NCBI RefSeq assembly: GCF_004337505.1
Contig: NZ_SJZI01000052.1
Coordinates: 186,001-250,000, forward strand
Source: Flaviaestuariibacter flavus
GTDB lineage: Bacteria > Bacteroidota > Bacteroidia > Chitinophagales > Chitinophagaceae
DNA: 64,000 nt
Direction: 5' to 3'
This document shows positions 33,575 to 42,462 of this stretch, piece after piece. Made by a program: the position numbers and the translations under genes. Under the pieces are notes generated by a model. It saw only the letters and a list, made by a program, of their open reading frames with translations, was not told the origin of the DNA and searched no databases. The stretch's first letter is position 1. Every line of letters begins with the position of its first letter.

Positions 33575-33593
33575 CCCGTATTTTATAACAGGC
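33575..33593 (+). promoter_or_regulatory. Copper-type operator before second HMA-AraC gene
   Basis: CCCGTATTTTATAACAGGC matches CCCTTATTGTATAACAAGC (37160-37178) at 16 of 19 positions. It lies about 27-28 bp before a weak -7 box near 33610. It suggests autoregulation of this regulator. Confidence 0.6.
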
Positions 33594-33637
33594 CGGGCCT
33601 CCTGGCTGGCTAATTTGTGCCTTCAAGTTATAGTCCA

Positions 33638-34216
33638 ATGCAGGTACAAAAAATAGTTATCAAGGGAATGGTTTGTGAACGCTGTATTTCTTCCGTCACT
33701 GATGAATTATTAAAGCTCGATGTGCAGGTGATGGAAGTAAGCCTCGGACAGGTGATCCTGCAAGCACCGTTTTTGATAGATGAGGCACTTATCGGGGAAC
33801 GGCTGCGACCGCTCGGATTTACGCTTCTTTCCGATAAGCGGTCTAAAGTGGTCAAGGATGTGAAGGCGCTCATTTCAGAAATGTATTCCGGTCATTTTGA
33901 TTTTGCGGATCATTTCAGGTTTTCTGCATTTCTGGCAAGCCGCATGAATATGTCGTATGATAAAATCAGTAACGATTTTTATGCACTGGAAAAAACGTCT
34001 CTGGAACAGTTCTCCATTTCTTTTCGCATCGATAAAATAAAAGAGGAGCTGGTTTATACCAATAAAAGCCTGGCCGATATTGCCGTTGCTTTTGGATTCA
34101 GCAGCGTAGCACACGTCTCGAAACAATTCAAAACGCATACGGGCCTCAATCCATCCTACTTCAGGAAATTGAAAACATCAAAAGAAGCCACGCAGGCTTC
34201 GTTATCGAAGGCCTAA
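33638..34216 (+). CDS. HMA-domain/AraC-type HTH regulator, copy 2
   Basis: 192 residues from the ATG at 33638; an upstream GTG adds seven residues without support. Same plan as copy 1: an HMA-like domain (VIKGMVC13ERC16ISSVTDELLKLDVQVMEVSLGQ) and an AraC HTH (ELVYTNKSLADIAVAFGFSSVAHVSKQFKTHTGLNPSYFRKLK). The two are diverged paralogues, so they may respond to different metals or partners. It lies directly before copA, and both have TATAA-type operators in their promoters; this protein is the best candidate to bind them. Confidence 0.85.
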   Translation: MQVQKIVIKGMVCERCISSVTDELLKLDVQVMEVSLGQVILQAPFLIDEALIGERLRPLGFTLLSDKRSKVVKDVKALISEMYSGHFDFADHFRFSAFLASRMNMSYDKISNDFYALEKTSLEQFSISFRIDKIKEELVYTNKSLADIAVAFGFSSVAHVSKQFKTHTGLNPSYFRKLKTSKEATQASLSKA

Positions 34217-34239
34217 AATCTTATACATCCGGCCTTTCA

Positions 34240-34277
34240 AAGTATAATAGGGGACTATGCGGGCTTGCTGACCTTTG
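34240..34277 (+). promoter_or_regulatory. copA promoter with TATAA-type operator
   Basis: AAGTATAATAG begins at 34240; GTATAA starts 28 bp before the -7 box GACCTTTG (34270-34277), the same spacing as in front of copZ and the DUF3347 gene. Confidence 0.6.
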
Positions 34278-34291
34278 TGAAAAGAATAATC

Positions 34292-36553
34292 ATGGCCAGC
34301 ATAGTTAAGATAAAAGATAAGTCGGGAACGGAAGCCGCATTATTGGTCAGGGAGACCTTCCCGGTACTGGAAATGACCTGTGCAGCATGTGCTGTAAGTG
34401 TTGAGTCGATGCTCAAATCAGCCCCCGGAATAAAAGACGCCGGCGTGAACTTTGCCAATCAAAGTGCTTGGGTGGAATACGATCCCGCCCTGGCAACTAA
34501 AAACGACCTGCAGAACGTTGTTCGTTCAATTGGCTACGACCTGGTGATCGATACCGAGAACAGCGAAGAAATCAAGGAGACCGCCCAACGCAGGCATTTA
34601 AGAGAGGTTCAGCAACGAACGATCTGGTCTTCTGCCTTATCGCTTCCTATCGTGATCATTGGGATGTTTTACATGCGTATGCCCTACGGCAACTGGATCA
34701 TGATGGCGCTGGCAACGCCAGTTGTGTTCTATTTCGGAAAGACCTTTTTTGTCAATGCCTGGAAACAGGCGATGCATAAAAAGGCCAATATGGATACGCT
34801 GGTAGCCCTGAGCACAGGTGTTGCCTACATATTCAGTGCGTTTAATACGATCTGGCCGGATTTCTGGCTTCAACGCGGATTACGTCCCTATGTTTATTTT
34901 GAGGCAGCCTCGGTGGTCATAGCATTTATTTCGCTGGGAAAATTACTGGAAGAAAAAGCGAAGTCGAATACTTCATCGGCACTGAAAAAGTTAATGGGCT
35001 TACAGCCTAAGACCGTCACTTTGATCCATAACGGAGTGCAACGGCTGGAAGTGCACATCACCGCTGTTAAAGCAGGTGATACGCTTCTTGTGAAGCCTGG
35101 CGATAAGGTGCCCGTAGATGGCGTTGTCAGCTCAGGCGAATCTTTTGTAGACGAAAGCATGATCACTGGAGAACCCGTGGCCGTTTTAAAGATCGCGAAT
35201 GAAAAGGTCTTTGCGGGCACCATCAATCAAAAGGGAAGCTTTCAGCTGAAAGCGGAAAAGGTGGGCGCTGAAACGGTGCTTGCGCAGATCGTAAAGATGG
35301 TGCAGGAAGCACAGGGAAGCAAAGCGCCGGTTCAAAAGCTGGTTGATAAGATCGCAGGGATTTTTGTGCCGGTAGTTATACTCATTGCGCTTCTGACGTT
35401 TGCGGCATGGATGCTATTTGGTGGCGAAAACGCGTTTACGCAGGGTCTGATTAATGCGATAACAGTTTTAGTGATCGCTTGTCCCTGTGCCTTGGGACTG
35501 GCAACTCCAACGGCCATTATGGTAGGGGTAGGCAAAGGTGCAGAAGAGAATATGCTCATCAGGGATGCTGAAAGCCTGGAGTTAGCGCATAAAGTAAACG
35601 CAGTAGTGCTGGATAAAACCGGCACCATAACGGAGGGAAAGCCGTCCGTGGCGGGTATGGAGTTCGCAACCAACCGCGATGTGCCGCTTCTCAAGAGCAT
35701 ACTGCTTGCTATCGAGGCGCAGTCGGAACATCCGCTTGCCGAGGCTGCCGTCAATCGCCTTCAAGCGGAAGGTGCAATCGCCGCAAAAGTCGATGCGATT
35801 GAAAGTATTACCGGTCAGGGCCTGAAGGCGGTCGTCAACGGCGACTTGTACTTGGTCGGGAACCGGCGGCTGATGGCTGCGCATGGAGTGCTTCCGAATG
35901 CCCCCCTCGACGAGCGCATTGCTTCCTGGCAAACCGACGCAAAAACGGTGGTTATGTACGCTAAAGACCGTTCGCTTCTGGCTGCGATCGCTATTACAGA
36001 TAAAGTAAAAGCAGGGTCAGTTGCAGCGGTTCAAAGCTTGGTGCGTCAGGGCATCGAGGTATATATGCTCACTGGAGATAATAAGCATACGGCAGCAGCA
36101 GTGGCACAGGAAGCTGGAATAAAGGAATTCAAAGCCGAAGTAATGCCCAACAATAAGGCCGAATTTATCAGGCTGCTGCAGAAGCAGGGGAAAACGGTTG
36201 CGATGGTAGGGGATGGTATCAATGATTCGCAAGCGCTGGCCCAGGCCGACGTGAGTATCGCGATGGGGCGTGGCTCTGATATTGCGATGGACGTAGCCAA
36301 AATGACCCTGATCACATCCGACCTAAATGCTATCCCCAAAGCGCTGAAGCTTTCGCGGAAAACAGTAAGAACGATCAGGCAGAACTTGTTTTGGGCTTTT
36401 ATTTATAATATTATCGGGATTCCATTGGCTGCCGGTCTTTTATACCCGCTCAACGGCTTTTTGCTAAACCCGATGATCGCGGGTGCAGCCATGGCGCTCA
36501 GTTCTGTAAGTGTAGTTGGCAACAGCCTTCGCCTAAAGTTTACCAGATTATGA
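34292..36553 (+). CDS. copA: CopA-type Cu(I)-exporting P-type ATPase
   Basis: 753 residues from the ATG at 34292. One N-terminal HMA domain (EMTC30AAC33AVSVESMLKS), eight membrane helices, translocation motif C397-P-C399 (VIACPCALGLATP), phosphorylation loop D441-KTGTITEG, SEHPLAEA, and GDGINDSQALAQADVS. This is a P1B-1 pump moving Cu(I) or Ag(I) out of the cytoplasm. It may also supply copper to periplasmic cuproenzymes such as NosZ. Upstream are the two HMA-AraC regulators; downstream copZ. Confidence 0.96.
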   Translation: MASIVKIKDKSGTEAALLVRETFPVLEMTCAACAVSVESMLKSAPGIKDAGVNFANQSAWVEYDPALATKNDLQNVVRSIGYDLVIDTENSEEIKETAQRRHLREVQQRTIWSSALSLPIVIIGMFYMRMPYGNWIMMALATPVVFYFGKTFFVNAWKQAMHKKANMDTLVALSTGVAYIFSAFNTIWPDFWLQRGLRPYVYFEAASVVIAFISLGKLLEEKAKSNTSSALKKLMGLQPKTVTLIHNGVQRLEVHITAVKAGDTLLVKPGDKVPVDGVVSSGESFVDESMITGEPVAVLKIANEKVFAGTINQKGSFQLKAEKVGAETVLAQIVKMVQEAQGSKAPVQKLVDKIAGIFVPVVILIALLTFAAWMLFGGENAFTQGLINAITVLVIACPCALGLATPTAIMVGVGKGAEENMLIRDAESLELAHKVNAVVLDKTGTITEGKPSVAGMEFATNRDVPLLKSILLAIEAQSEHPLAEAAVNRLQAEGAIAAKVDAIESITGQGLKAVVNGDLYLVGNRRLMAAHGVLPNAPLDERIASWQTDAKTVVMYAKDRSLLAAIAITDKVKAGSVAAVQSLVRQGIEVYMLTGDNKHTAAAVAQEAGIKEFKAEVMPNNKAEFIRLLQKQGKTVAMVGDGINDSQALAQADVSIAMGRGSDIAMDVAKMTLITSDLNAIPKALKLSRKTVRTIRQNLFWAFIYNIIGIPLAAGLLYPLNGFLLNPMIAGAAMALSSVSVVGNSLRLKFTRL

Positions 36554-36751
36554 GCGAAACTTCGACGAAAGATACCTGGCACATGTGCTCGGCATCTTTT
36601 TAAGCAGGATCCACAAGCACCCGCAACATGCTTCTGGCAAAAAAAATGACAATGGGCTCTGGCGCAGGATACCTCCATTTTATGTAGCTAAAGCCCGTTT
36701 CATGGCGCCAGCATCATTAGGGAACAGCGCCACAATTTTATACAGGGAACG

Positions 36752-36794
36752 CCCTATTGTATAAGAGGCGCCCCGCAGGTGCGAAATAGCTTTG
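36752..36794 (+). promoter_or_regulatory. copZ promoter with TATAA-type operator
   Basis: CCCTATTGTATAAGAGG (36752-36768) and -7 box TAGCTTTG (36787-36794); GTATAA to the box start is 28 bp. The region 36554-36751 shows no gene. Confidence 0.7.
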
Positions 36795-36812
36795 CAGAAT
36801 AAATAATAAATC

Positions 36813-37025
36813 ATGGAAACATTAAAATTTAAAACAACGATCAAATGTTCGGGTTGTGTAGCTGCCGTAAAGCCGGTTTTGAACGATGCCGTAGGAGCCG
36901 ATAACTGGCGCGTAGATATCGTGTCCCCAGAAAAAATTCTGACCATTGCACCAGCTGAGGAAGTAGATGCTTCCGCCGTTGTGAAAGCGATCGAGGCTGC
37001 CGGCTATAAAGCAGAACGTCTGTAA
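36813..37025 (+). CDS. copZ: CopZ-like copper chaperone (HMA domain)
   Basis: 70 residues, one HMA domain: TLKFKTTIKCSGCVAAVKPVLNDAVG with the metal-binding CSGC, and the closing VKAIEAAGYKAERL. It should carry Cu(I) in the cytoplasm to CopA or to the HMA-AraC sensors. Its promoter shares the operator and the TAGCTTTG box with the DUF3347 gene. It is followed by a terminator. Confidence 0.9.
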   Translation: METLKFKTTIKCSGCVAAVKPVLNDAVGADNWRVDIVSPEKILTIAPAEEVDASAVVKAIEAAGYKAERL

Positions 37026-37089
37026 TAGACTGGCCTCCGGGCTGGTTGGCCCGGCCTGCTAAAAACAGAGCCGTGTCTTTCTTAAAGAA

Positions 37090-37113
37090 ATCCCTGTTGC
37101 AGGGATTTTTTTT
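37090..37113 (+). terminator. Terminator after copZ
   Basis: ATCCCTG and CAGGGAT pair with a TTG loop, followed by a run of eight T. Classic intrinsic terminator. Confidence 0.9.
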
Positions 37114-37159
37114 ATTTAATGCCTCCGGCAAGCCTGCCTCATAATCATGTAATGTTTAG

Positions 37160-37203
37160 CCCTTATTGTATAACAAGCACGCCATTCATTGCAAATAGCT
37201 TTG
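37160..37203 (+). promoter_or_regulatory. DUF3347-oxidase operon promoter with TATAA-type operator
   Basis: CTTATTGTATAACAAG (37162-37177) is an imperfect palindrome with purine-pyrimidine symmetry (CTTRTTRTAYAAYAAG). GTATAA starts 28 bp before the -7 box TAGCTTTG (37196-37203). Confidence 0.75.
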
Positions 37204-37222
37204 CTCCCTCAAACGATTAGAT

Positions 37223-37720
37223 ATGAAAAAAGCAACTACCGTTTTTTTAGCCTTGACCACGTTCCTGATGGCTCCGTTCCAATCTTTCAGCCGTGAAATT
37301 CCGCAACCGGTGCCCACGCTGCTCTCAGCATATTATGATATCAAGAATGCATTGGTTGCCAGCGACGTTGCGGCTGCCGCCAGGGCAGCGGATGCTTTCG
37401 TCGCATTGATAAAAGGGATGGATGCGTCTGCTTTGTCCACCGTTGAACAGGTAGCATTCAAAAGTGTTCAGGCCCCGCTGTTGGCAGATGCAAGTGCAGT
37501 CGCAAGCGCGAAGGAGATTTCAAAGCAGCGTGTTTTCTTTCAAAGTTTATCTGAAAACATAATAATCACAGTCAGGGCGTCGCAGCTTGTAAAGCCCGCC
37601 TATATCGCGTACTGCCCGATGAAAAAAGCATACTGGATCAGCGCTGAATCCGGAATAAGAAATCCCTATTACGGAAGCAGTATGCTCACCTGCGGTAAAG
37701 TGACCGAAACGATAAAATAA
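37223..37720 (+). CDS. DUF3347 secreted copper-associated protein
   Basis: 165 residues with a signal peptide (TVFLALTTFLMAPFQSFS). The helical body (LLSAYYDIKNALVASDVAAAARAADAFVALIKGM) and the C-terminal AYCPMKKAYWISAESGIRNPYYGSSMLTCGKVTETIK are the DUF3347 signature. The motif with Cys, Met and a late Cys likely binds copper in the periplasm; related domains are fused to CusB-like proteins. It is 26-35 bases upstream of the multicopper oxidase and co-transcribed with it. Confidence 0.9.
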   Translation: MKKATTVFLALTTFLMAPFQSFSREIPQPVPTLLSAYYDIKNALVASDVAAAARAADAFVALIKGMDASALSTVEQVAFKSVQAPLLADASAVASAKEISKQRVFFQSLSENIIITVRASQLVKPAYIAYCPMKKAYWISAESGIRNPYYGSSMLTCGKVTETIK

Positions 37721-37754
37721 TCGACTGCTCCAATTTATTAATGCCATGATGCAT

Positions 37755-39962
37755 ATGAGAAAGTTATTAGTGTGCGTTTTTTTGCTTGCTGCCCTGATGG
37801 TGCAGGGCCAACACGGCGTGTTGATGCCCGGTAAAGAGGAACACGGCCGTAAACCTTTTCGGATGAAAATGGGTGGCAGGGTTATTTATCATTTGTACGT
37901 AACCGACACCATCGTTAACTATACAGGTAAAAAGACGGAGGCAATTGCCATTAATGGCTCTATTCCTGCGCCGCAGCTTGAATTTACAGAGGGCGATACC
38001 GCCGAAATCCATGTTCATAATATAATGCATATGGAAACCTCTATTCATTGGCACGGGTTGATTCTGCCGAATAGTCAGGACGGTGTTCCCTACCTCACAA
38101 CGGCGCCTATAAAAGGGCACGAAACCTTTATATATAAATTTCCCATCGTGCAAAATGGCACGTATTGGTATCATTCGCATTCCATGCTCCAGGAGCAATC
38201 CGGAATGTATGGAGCTTTCATTATTCACAAAAGAGGAAAACAGGCGGAAAAAGAATACACCGTTTTATTGAGTGACTGGACCAATGAAAAGCCAGAGCGC
38301 ATCGAGCGCGCTTTGCACAATGCTTCGGATTGGTACGCTATAAAAAAAGGCGCCACGCAAGACTATTGGCAGGCCCTGAAGCAAGCGCGGTTAAAAACAA
38401 AGCTTGGAAATGAATGGAAGCGGATGATGGCTATGGATGTAAGCGATGTCTATTACGATCTGTTTACTGTAAACGGCAAGCCAACTGACCACGCAGGTGG
38501 TTTTAAGGCTGGTGATAAAGTGCGGCTGCGAGTCATAAACGGAAGTTCGTCTACGTACTTCTGGCTGCGCTACGCTGGAGGGCAGATAAGCGTTGTGGCA
38601 ACAGACGGGAAGGACGTTGTGCCTGTAGCCGTTGACAGGCTTATTGTTGGCGCGTCTGAGACCTACGATGTGGAGGTAACCGTTCCGGATGAAGGAAGCT
38701 ATGAGTTCATGGCCACATCGGAAGACAGGACCAGGAGCACTTCGCTCTGGATAGGCGATGGCGCCCGGCAAGCCCTCAAGCCATTGCCGATGCTCAAATA
38801 TTTTGATGGCATGAAGATGATGAATGACATGATGAACATGGACGGCAGCATGAATGATATGGGCATGGATATGGGCCTGCAACAGATGGATATGAACACG
38901 GTGATGTACCCGGAAATATCGGACAGCAATGGGGCCATCAGCACTTTGAACTACGCTATGTTAAAGGCGCCCGAACAAACTACTTTGCCGCCTGGAAAGC
39001 TCAGGGAAATGAAGTTCGGGCTCACCGGGAACATGAATCGATATGTTTGGACCGTAAACAACAAAACGGTTTCGGAGTCGGACAAGATCCTGATTAAGAA
39101 AGGGGAGAACATACGGATCGTCATTCAGAATAATTCCATGATGCGTCACCCCATGCACCTTCACGGCCACTTTTTCAGGGTGCTGAACGGGCGGGGCGAC
39201 TTTGCGCCCCTGAAGACAGTGCTCGACGTGATGCCCATGGAAACAGATACCATCGAGTTTCACGCTTCCGAAAATAGCGGTGACTGGTATTTTCATTGCC
39301 ACATTCTCTATCATATGATGGCAGGCATGGGCCGCATATTCAGCTATGAGAATACGGACACGGCCAGTGTGCGAGCTGCTTACCGGCAGGACATGCGGAA
39401 AGTATACCGGGACGATAAAAAGTTCTATCCGTCAGCGCAGGTAAGTATTGAAAGCAACGGCAGCGATGGAGAATTTGCACTTTCCAATACGCGTTGGCGA
39501 CTGCAGACAGAATGGCGGTTGGGAAGCACTAAAGAAAGAGGTTATGAAAGCGAAACCCATATCGGAAGCTACATCGGGGCCAACCAATGGCTGATGCCCT
39601 ATGTAGGCTTTGACTGGAGGTCCAGGAAGATAGAGCCGCAGGACGCACATGGTACCATCGAACGCGATCTTTTTGGACAGGTTAACACGAGGAATGAAAG
39701 AAGCGTCTTATGCGCAGGTGTTCAATACGTATTGCCGATGTTGCTGAAGGCAGATGCCCGGATCGATATGCAAGGAAAGCTTCGCCTGCAGGTAGGAAGG
39801 GAAGACATGGCACTCAGCAGCCGTCTGCGCTTTAGCTTCTATTTCAACTCGGATAAGGAATATATGACCGGGTTCAGGTATGTTCTGACCAGATATTTCT
39901 TGCTCTCATCGCATTACGACAGCGATATGGGCTGGGGAGCGGGCTTCAGCATAAGCTATTGA
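37755..39962 (+). CDS. Multicopper oxidase fused to PcoB/CopB-like barrel domain
   Basis: 735 residues from ATG 37755 (MRKLLVCVF; two further ATGs lie 6 and 9 bases upstream). A signal peptide precedes three cupredoxin domains with all copper ligands: IHWHGLI, YWYHSHSMLQEQSG, MRHPMHLHGHFF and YFHCHILYHMMAGM. A Met-rich linker (MNDMMNMDGSMNDMGMDMG) is like that of CopA/PcoA Cu(I) oxidases. After about residue 560 comes a region resembling outer-membrane PcoB (LMPYVGFDWRSRKIE, LRLQVGREDMALSSRLRFSFYFN, SSHYDSDMGWGAGFSISY). PcoA and PcoB are separate proteins in proteobacteria, so this is a fusion. The role is oxidation and sequestration of periplasmic copper. Confidence 0.92.
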   Translation: MRKLLVCVFLLAALMVQGQHGVLMPGKEEHGRKPFRMKMGGRVIYHLYVTDTIVNYTGKKTEAIAINGSIPAPQLEFTEGDTAEIHVHNIMHMETSIHWHGLILPNSQDGVPYLTTAPIKGHETFIYKFPIVQNGTYWYHSHSMLQEQSGMYGAFIIHKRGKQAEKEYTVLLSDWTNEKPERIERALHNASDWYAIKKGATQDYWQALKQARLKTKLGNEWKRMMAMDVSDVYYDLFTVNGKPTDHAGGFKAGDKVRLRVINGSSSTYFWLRYAGGQISVVATDGKDVVPVAVDRLIVGASETYDVEVTVPDEGSYEFMATSEDRTRSTSLWIGDGARQALKPLPMLKYFDGMKMMNDMMNMDGSMNDMGMDMGLQQMDMNTVMYPEISDSNGAISTLNYAMLKAPEQTTLPPGKLREMKFGLTGNMNRYVWTVNNKTVSESDKILIKKGENIRIVIQNNSMMRHPMHLHGHFFRVLNGRGDFAPLKTVLDVMPMETDTIEFHASENSGDWYFHCHILYHMMAGMGRIFSYENTDTASVRAAYRQDMRKVYRDDKKFYPSAQVSIESNGSDGEFALSNTRWRLQTEWRLGSTKERGYESETHIGSYIGANQWLMPYVGFDWRSRKIEPQDAHGTIERDLFGQVNTRNERSVLCAGVQYVLPMLLKADARIDMQGKLRLQVGREDMALSSRLRFSFYFNSDKEYMTGFRYVLTRYFLLSSHYDSDMGWGAGFSISY

Positions 39963-40153
39963 CGCAGTTCGCATTCGGTTCAAAAAAGCGTTACCTGGTG
40001 TTTCTCATTTTAAGTATCAAGCGGTCTTGCAAATCGCCTGTCCGTTTATGACACCTGTCGGTCTTTCACAGGCTCATAAACCGAAACATATTTGTATTCG
40101 GGAACAAAAGGAGAATGGCTTAAAGCGGTTGGTTAGCAATAAAATCCTTCATC

Positions 40154-40588
40154 ATGTTAGAGACAATTTTCGGCCTAATAACCGCTGCATTGATCATCGT
40201 TCTATGCCAGCTGTTATCAGGATATTTTAAAATGAAGCTGGTAGCAGCCACGATCCTGGTAGCCATTGCCTTTATTTATGTTGGTTTCTCGCTTAAGGGC
40301 AACGGGATTCGCTTTATCATCTTAGAAGTGGCCATCGCCCTTGGTTTCTATTTCATGGCGATCATCGGCTATACCCGGAACGTCCTGCTACTGGCTTACG
40401 GGATCCTGCTCCACGGCGTCTGGGATATATTTCATCACAACGGCGTGCCTGTTCAGACGGATATACCAGGCTATTGGCCAACCTTTTGTTTCGTAATCGA
40501 TATTATTGATGGCCTGTACTTTCTCTTTCTTTTCAAGACGCTGAAAAGCGGTTCGTCGTCCCGACAGGAAAGCCTGGTGAAGTCTTAA
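40154..40588 (+). CDS. DUF6010-like membrane protein
   Basis: 144 residues, four membrane helices (TIFGLITAALIIVLCQLLSGYF, MKLVAATILVAIAFIYVGFSL, FIILEVAIALGFYFMAIIGY, LLLAYGILLHGVWDIFHHNG). The HGVWDIFHHNGVPVQTDIPGYWPTFCFVIDI stretch has conserved-looking histidines and matches my recollection of the DUF6010 family. No known function. It stands alone between the copper operon and a DUF2147 gene. Confidence 0.75.
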   Translation: MLETIFGLITAALIIVLCQLLSGYFKMKLVAATILVAIAFIYVGFSLKGNGIRFIILEVAIALGFYFMAIIGYTRNVLLLAYGILLHGVWDIFHHNGVPVQTDIPGYWPTFCFVIDIIDGLYFLFLFKTLKSGSSSRQESLVKS

Positions 40589-40828
40589 GGCCGAATAACG
40601 ATTGCGCAGCCGGCATCCACGCCAGCGCCACCTGTATGGTCCTGTTAATGACGGCACCTTCTGCATGCCGCAGCACGGTATTTTTTAAGGCCTGCTTCCG
40701 CAAACATGTTGATACGGACATCTTGTCTGTTTTTGACATCTTCCTGTCCTCCAGGCGCTTTGCAGCCAGTCTAATTTTACCTCGTCAAGCTGCCACCAAC
40801 TGCACCATCCATCAAAAAAAATATCAAC

Positions 40829-41260
40829 GTGAAACAGCTTTCAAAAACAATCATTCTTACGATTGTTCTATTCGTTTTTGCCGTGAACGCCTTTGCACAA
40901 GACGGTCAGGCGGCACCAGATAAAATATTAGGCTTGTACTGGTCTCCCAAAAAGGATGCTAAGATCGAAATGTACAAAAAGGGCGATCGTTACTTCGGAA
41001 GAACGGTCTGGGCGCTCCATCCCCGGAAAGACACCGAGAACCCTGATGTGCGACTAAGAAGCAGGGCCTTGGTTGGCCTGGATCTGCTGACCAGCTTTTC
41101 TTTCGAGGAGGGTATTTATACCAATGGCCAGGTTTACGACCCTGAAAGCGGGAAGACATACAGCTGCAAAATTTCGTTCAGCGGCTCCAATATTAAGGTA
41201 CGGGGGTACGTAGGATTTTCTCTGTTCGGCCGAACGGAGTTGTTTGAACGCATCCCCTAG
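40829..41260 (+). CDS. DUF2147 secreted protein
   Basis: 143 residues with a signal peptide (TIILTIVLFVFAVNAFAQ). The body matches DUF2147, a small lipocalin-like beta-barrel: DKILGLYWSPKKDAKIEMYKKGDRYFGRTVW, RSRALVGLDLLTSFSFEEGIYTNGQVYDPESGKTYSCKISFSG and LKVRGYVG-like ending. Typical length. Periplasmic or surface location, ligand unknown. Confidence 0.88.
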   Translation: MKQLSKTIILTIVLFVFAVNAFAQDGQAAPDKILGLYWSPKKDAKIEMYKKGDRYFGRTVWALHPRKDTENPDVRLRSRALVGLDLLTSFSFEEGIYTNGQVYDPESGKTYSCKISFSGSNIKVRGYVGFSLFGRTELFERIP

Positions 41261-41350
41261 TCCAAACAGGTAAGCCAAGGCATCTCTTGAAGGCTGCAGG
41301 ACGGTCGCTGATTCGCAACGCAAATACCATAAATCCTAAAAGGAAATATA

Positions 41351-42451
41351 ATGAAAAATCGCAGATATTTTGACGCGTTCATTTTGTTGGCTGTAGTTAC
41401 CATGTTCTTACTCACAGCTTGTGCGCACTTCGCGAGTTCGGAACAACACCCGCTTATAAAGGGGGCAACAACTTCGCTTACGGGCTTCCGCTTCACGACA
41501 ACCTGAAAAAAATGTCGTTATAATAGCCAACAACGACGGAACCGAGCTCTTCGATATGTTGGCGCCCTATTATCTTTTTAATGCGACTGGAAAAGCCAAT
41601 GTGGACATCGTTGCGAAAAGCAAATCTCCAATTGTGGTAAAGAATTTTATACGATTGGAGAGGAGCCTGTTAGCACCTCCGGACTTGCTTTTGGGGAACT
41701 GAGGAATTTCAACGATGCACTTCTAAAAGAGGGGGATTACCTATTCGTGCCAGGAATGAGTTTCGACTATGTTGGTAGCATTGCCTTCCGAGCAGAGCAA
41801 AATTTTTTTGCTTGGCTCAAGGCGTGCTCCCGAGAAAAGATAACGGTGTGCTCGGTCTGCAACGGGGCCTTTGCGCTTGGAGAAGAAGGCCTGCTTAAGG
41901 ATACGGAATGCACAACGCATTGGAGAAGAGTAAAAGAGCTACAGTCCAAATTCCCGGAGGCCCGCGTGTTATCCGATATTCTCTTCATCAAAAGCAACAA
42001 CGTGTACACAAGTGCAGGAATCAGCGCGGGTATTGATCTCGCACTCGCGATCCTGGAGGATTTACAAGGACCGCTATTTACACACAAGGTTGCAAGAGGC
42101 CTAGTTGTCTATCACCGGCGAAGTGGAAAACATCGTCAGCAAAGCATCTATCTTGATTATCGAAACCATATTAATCCACAGATCCACGAAGTGCAGGATT
42201 ATATGATCGAGAACCTCGCATAGGACAATAATGTCGAAGATCTGGCTGCGCCCGTGGGGATGAGTCCAAGAAACCTAAGCCGGGTGTTTAAGGAAAAGAC
42301 TGGTTCGACCGTTTTGGAATACCTCACGCTGCTTAGGAAAGAATATGCCGGAACCATGCTCAACAATCCGGAGTATACCATTGAATATATCGCAGCTCAA
42401 TGCGGCTTTAAGAGTGCCCGGCAATTACAACGAATTCTAAAATTCTCGTAA
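41351..42451 (+). pseudogene. GlxA-type (DJ-1/PfpI plus AraC HTH) regulator, decayed
   Basis: Reading across frames gives one protein: a lipoprotein-like or membrane N-terminus (MKNRRYFDAFILLAVVTMFLLTAC), a DJ-1/PfpI domain (DGTELFDMLAPYYLFNATG, GDYLFVPGMSFDY, VCSVCNGAFALGEEGLLKDTECTTHW, YTSAGISAGIDLALAIL) and an AraC HTH (VGMSPRNLSRVFKEKTGSTVLEYL). Frame breaks occur at the G-run near 41457, the A-run near 41510 and around 41645, and an in-frame TAG at 42221-42223 separates the two domains. The multiple lesions make inactivation certain unless the homopolymer ones are sequencing errors. Confidence 0.88.
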
Positions 42452-42462
42452 CCGATCGAAAA

